Shown here in pieces: positions 62,827 to 64,000 of a stretch of 64,000 bases of DNA. A program made the position numbers and the translations under genes. A model generated the notes under the pieces. The model was not told the DNA's origin. It worked only from the letters and a program-made list of their open reading frames with translations, and did not search any database. Where the stretch lies: NCBI GenBank assembly GCA_018241505.1, contig JAFEDS010000013.1, forward strand, positions 187,417 to 251,416, written 5' to 3'. Position 1 is the first letter of the stretch. Every line of letters begins with the position of its first letter. Origin of the DNA: Pseudomonadota bacterium (GTDB lineage: Bacteria; Pseudomonadota; Gammaproteobacteria; Steroidobacterales; Steroidobacteraceae).

Positions 62827-64000
62827 ATGAAACCCGCTCTGCCGATGCAGAGCTCCGCGGAGCATCTGCTGGCCGGTCCGCCCGGTTCAACCGGTGCGCC
62901 GCTCATGGCCGAGGATGAAAGCGCCGGCGGCATCTCCATCCGCCAGATCACCAGCATTCTGCGCCATTACTGGGTCGCGAGCCTGCTCACGTTCCTCGGG
63001 CTCGTGGTGTTGAGTTTCGTGGCCATCAAGGCCCTGCCCAAGCAGTACACGGCCACCGCCACTCTCATTTTCAACTATGAAAACAAGGACGTGCTCGCCA
63101 ACCGCGAGTTCCCGGCCGGGCAGGCCGGAACCTACATCCCGACCCAGATCGAGCTGATTCTGAGCCGCGTGGTGCTCAATCCGGTGGCACAGCGCCTGAA
63201 GCTCACCACCGACCCCGAGTTCGCGCGTGGCTTCCAGGGCACGCCGAGCGCCCTCAATGAGCTCGTCACCAACAATCTGCACGATCAGCTCAGCGTCCTG
63301 CCGGGTACCGGCGGCCAGTTGTTGTATATCACGGCGCCTTCCAAGGACCCGGTGCGGGCCGCGGAGATTGCCAACGCCGTGGCGGATGAATACCTGAAGC
63401 AGGAGCGTGAACGCACCAACGCGCCGGCCGCGGAGCGTGCCGAGCGCTACTCGAAGCAGTTGGAGGAGCTGCGTGCGAAGTCCATGCAGGCCCAGGATCG
63501 GGTCACCGAATTCCGCCAGCGGACCGGTCTCACCGAGATTGCCGGCGCGGACGGCGGCGGCGACTCCGAGAGCGCCACCATGCGCGACCTGCAGGAGAAG
63601 CTGCAGGCGGCCCAGAATTCGCGCCGCGAAATCGAGTCGAAGCAGATCAGCGGCACCGCCAGCACCGATGCGGTGTTGGATACCGGCAGTGTGGCGGCCC
63701 TGCGGGCCAAGCTGGTCACTGAAGAGGGCAAGATGGCCGACCTGCGCGCGACGCTCGGGCCCAAACACCCCCAGGTGATTGAGCTCGAGTCGGAGATGGC
63801 GGCCACCCGCAAGGCGCTCGCCAACGAAGTGCAGTCGCTCTCGACCAACGGCTCGTTGCAGTTGCAGCGGGCACGCGAGCTGGAAGCCAAATACCGGATC
63901 GCGCTGGACCTCGAGCGCACGCGCGTGCTCGAACGGCGCGGCTTGCAGGATCAGGGCACGAAGCTGCTGTTGGAGTTGCAGTCCGCCCAGGCGAACTATC
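62827..64000 (+). CDS. Wzc/GumC-like chain-length determinant, 3' end outside window
   Basis: From ATG at 62827 the frame is open to the window end (391 codons). A Wzz domain occupies ~35-130, beginning ISIRQITSILRHYWVASLLT with the first membrane helix (VASLLTFLGLVVLSFVAIKA), then QYTATATLIFNYENKDVLAN and YIPTQIELILSRVVLNPVAQ. A long coiled coil follows (~200-385), including RATLGPKHPQVIELESEMAA. The second helix and any tyrosine kinase domain lie beyond the edge. It partners the exporter just upstream in controlling polymer length and export. Confidence 0.92.
   Translation, partial: MKPALPMQSSAEHLLAGPPGSTGAPLMAEDESAGGISIRQITSILRHYWVASLLTFLGLVVLSFVAIKALPKQYTATATLIFNYENKDVLANREFPAGQAGTYIPTQIELILSRVVLNPVAQRLKLTTDPEFARGFQGTPSALNELVTNNLHDQLSVLPGTGGQLLYITAPSKDPVRAAEIANAVADEYLKQERERTNAPAAERAERYSKQLEELRAKSMQAQDRVTEFRQRTGLTEIAGADGGGDSESATMRDLQEKLQAAQNSRREIESKQISGTASTDAVLDTGSVAALRAKLVTEEGKMADLRATLGPKHPQVIELESEMAATRKALANEVQSLSTNGSLQLQRARELEAKYRIALDLERTRVLERRGLQDQGTKLLLELQSAQANY

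Noticed and set aside
62887-63768. 293-residue minus-strand open frame
   Set aside because: Antisense to the Wzc-like gene; composition is typical of a shadow frame.

Overview
The window reads as chromosome of a high-GC Gammaproteobacterium. A tRNA-Glu almost identical to the enterobacterial one, a xanthomonadin-type aryl polyene pigment cluster, a rhamnose/exopolysaccharide locus and many two-component genes point to the Xanthomonadales/Nevskiales/Steroidobacterales area; the genus cannot be fixed from sequence alone. No rRNA, transposase, integrase, phage genes or CRISPR array were seen.

Layout. 1-1.9 kb: minus-strand end of a DipZ/CcdA-thioredoxin fusion and two small genes. 2.3-9.9 kb: two soluble hybrid histidine kinases in tandem, the first with a huge poly-HAMP array built from nine 276-bp repeats. 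9.9-13.2 kb: an Imm1-like protein, a malonyl-CoA synthetase (MatB type) and an MFS carrier. 13.5-18.3 kb: a BlaI-type repressor with an adaptor/ATPase/FtsX-permease export operon. 18.3-23.3 kb: GNAT acetyltransferase, tRNA-Glu, methyltransferase, SPFH protein, an EVE-like/HNH nuclease, a small gene preceded by a textbook LexA (SOS) box, a DUF3291 protein and an unlisted 54-aa lipoprotein. 23.5-24.6 kb: a diguanylate cyclase.

24.6-40.8 kb is the centrepiece: 17 tightly packed minus-strand genes, many with start/stop overlaps, encoding an aryl polyene (xanthomonadin-like) pathway. A chorismatase would make hydroxybenzoate, an AMP ligase would load it on an ACP, and a ketosynthase/chain-length-factor pair, ketoreductase and two dehydratases would elongate it. 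Acyltransferases, a GT2, a methyltransferase, a deacetylase and a hydrolase would modify it. An MMPL pump, a LolA-like carrier and a MipA/OmpV protein would export it, and a flavin halogenase-like enzyme could halogenate it. Upstream on the same strand lie a Lys/Ala repeat protein, an orphan CofC-type guanylyltransferase and a membrane-anchored GT20 (trehalose-phosphate synthase-like) fusion.

44.2-51.7 kb: a TctDE-like two-component pair, divergent from a NitT/TauT-type ABC permease and ATPase, then a CpxRA-like pair. 51.8-64 kb: exopolysaccharide locus with rmlA, rmlC and rmlD (no rmlB), a YdcF-like protein, a GT2-GtrA fusion, a WecG/TagA transferase, a polyprenyl glycosylphosphotransferase, a long intergenic region, a secreted Ig/Calx-beta/FN3 protein, a Wza-type exporter and the start of a Wzc-type chain-length protein running off the end.
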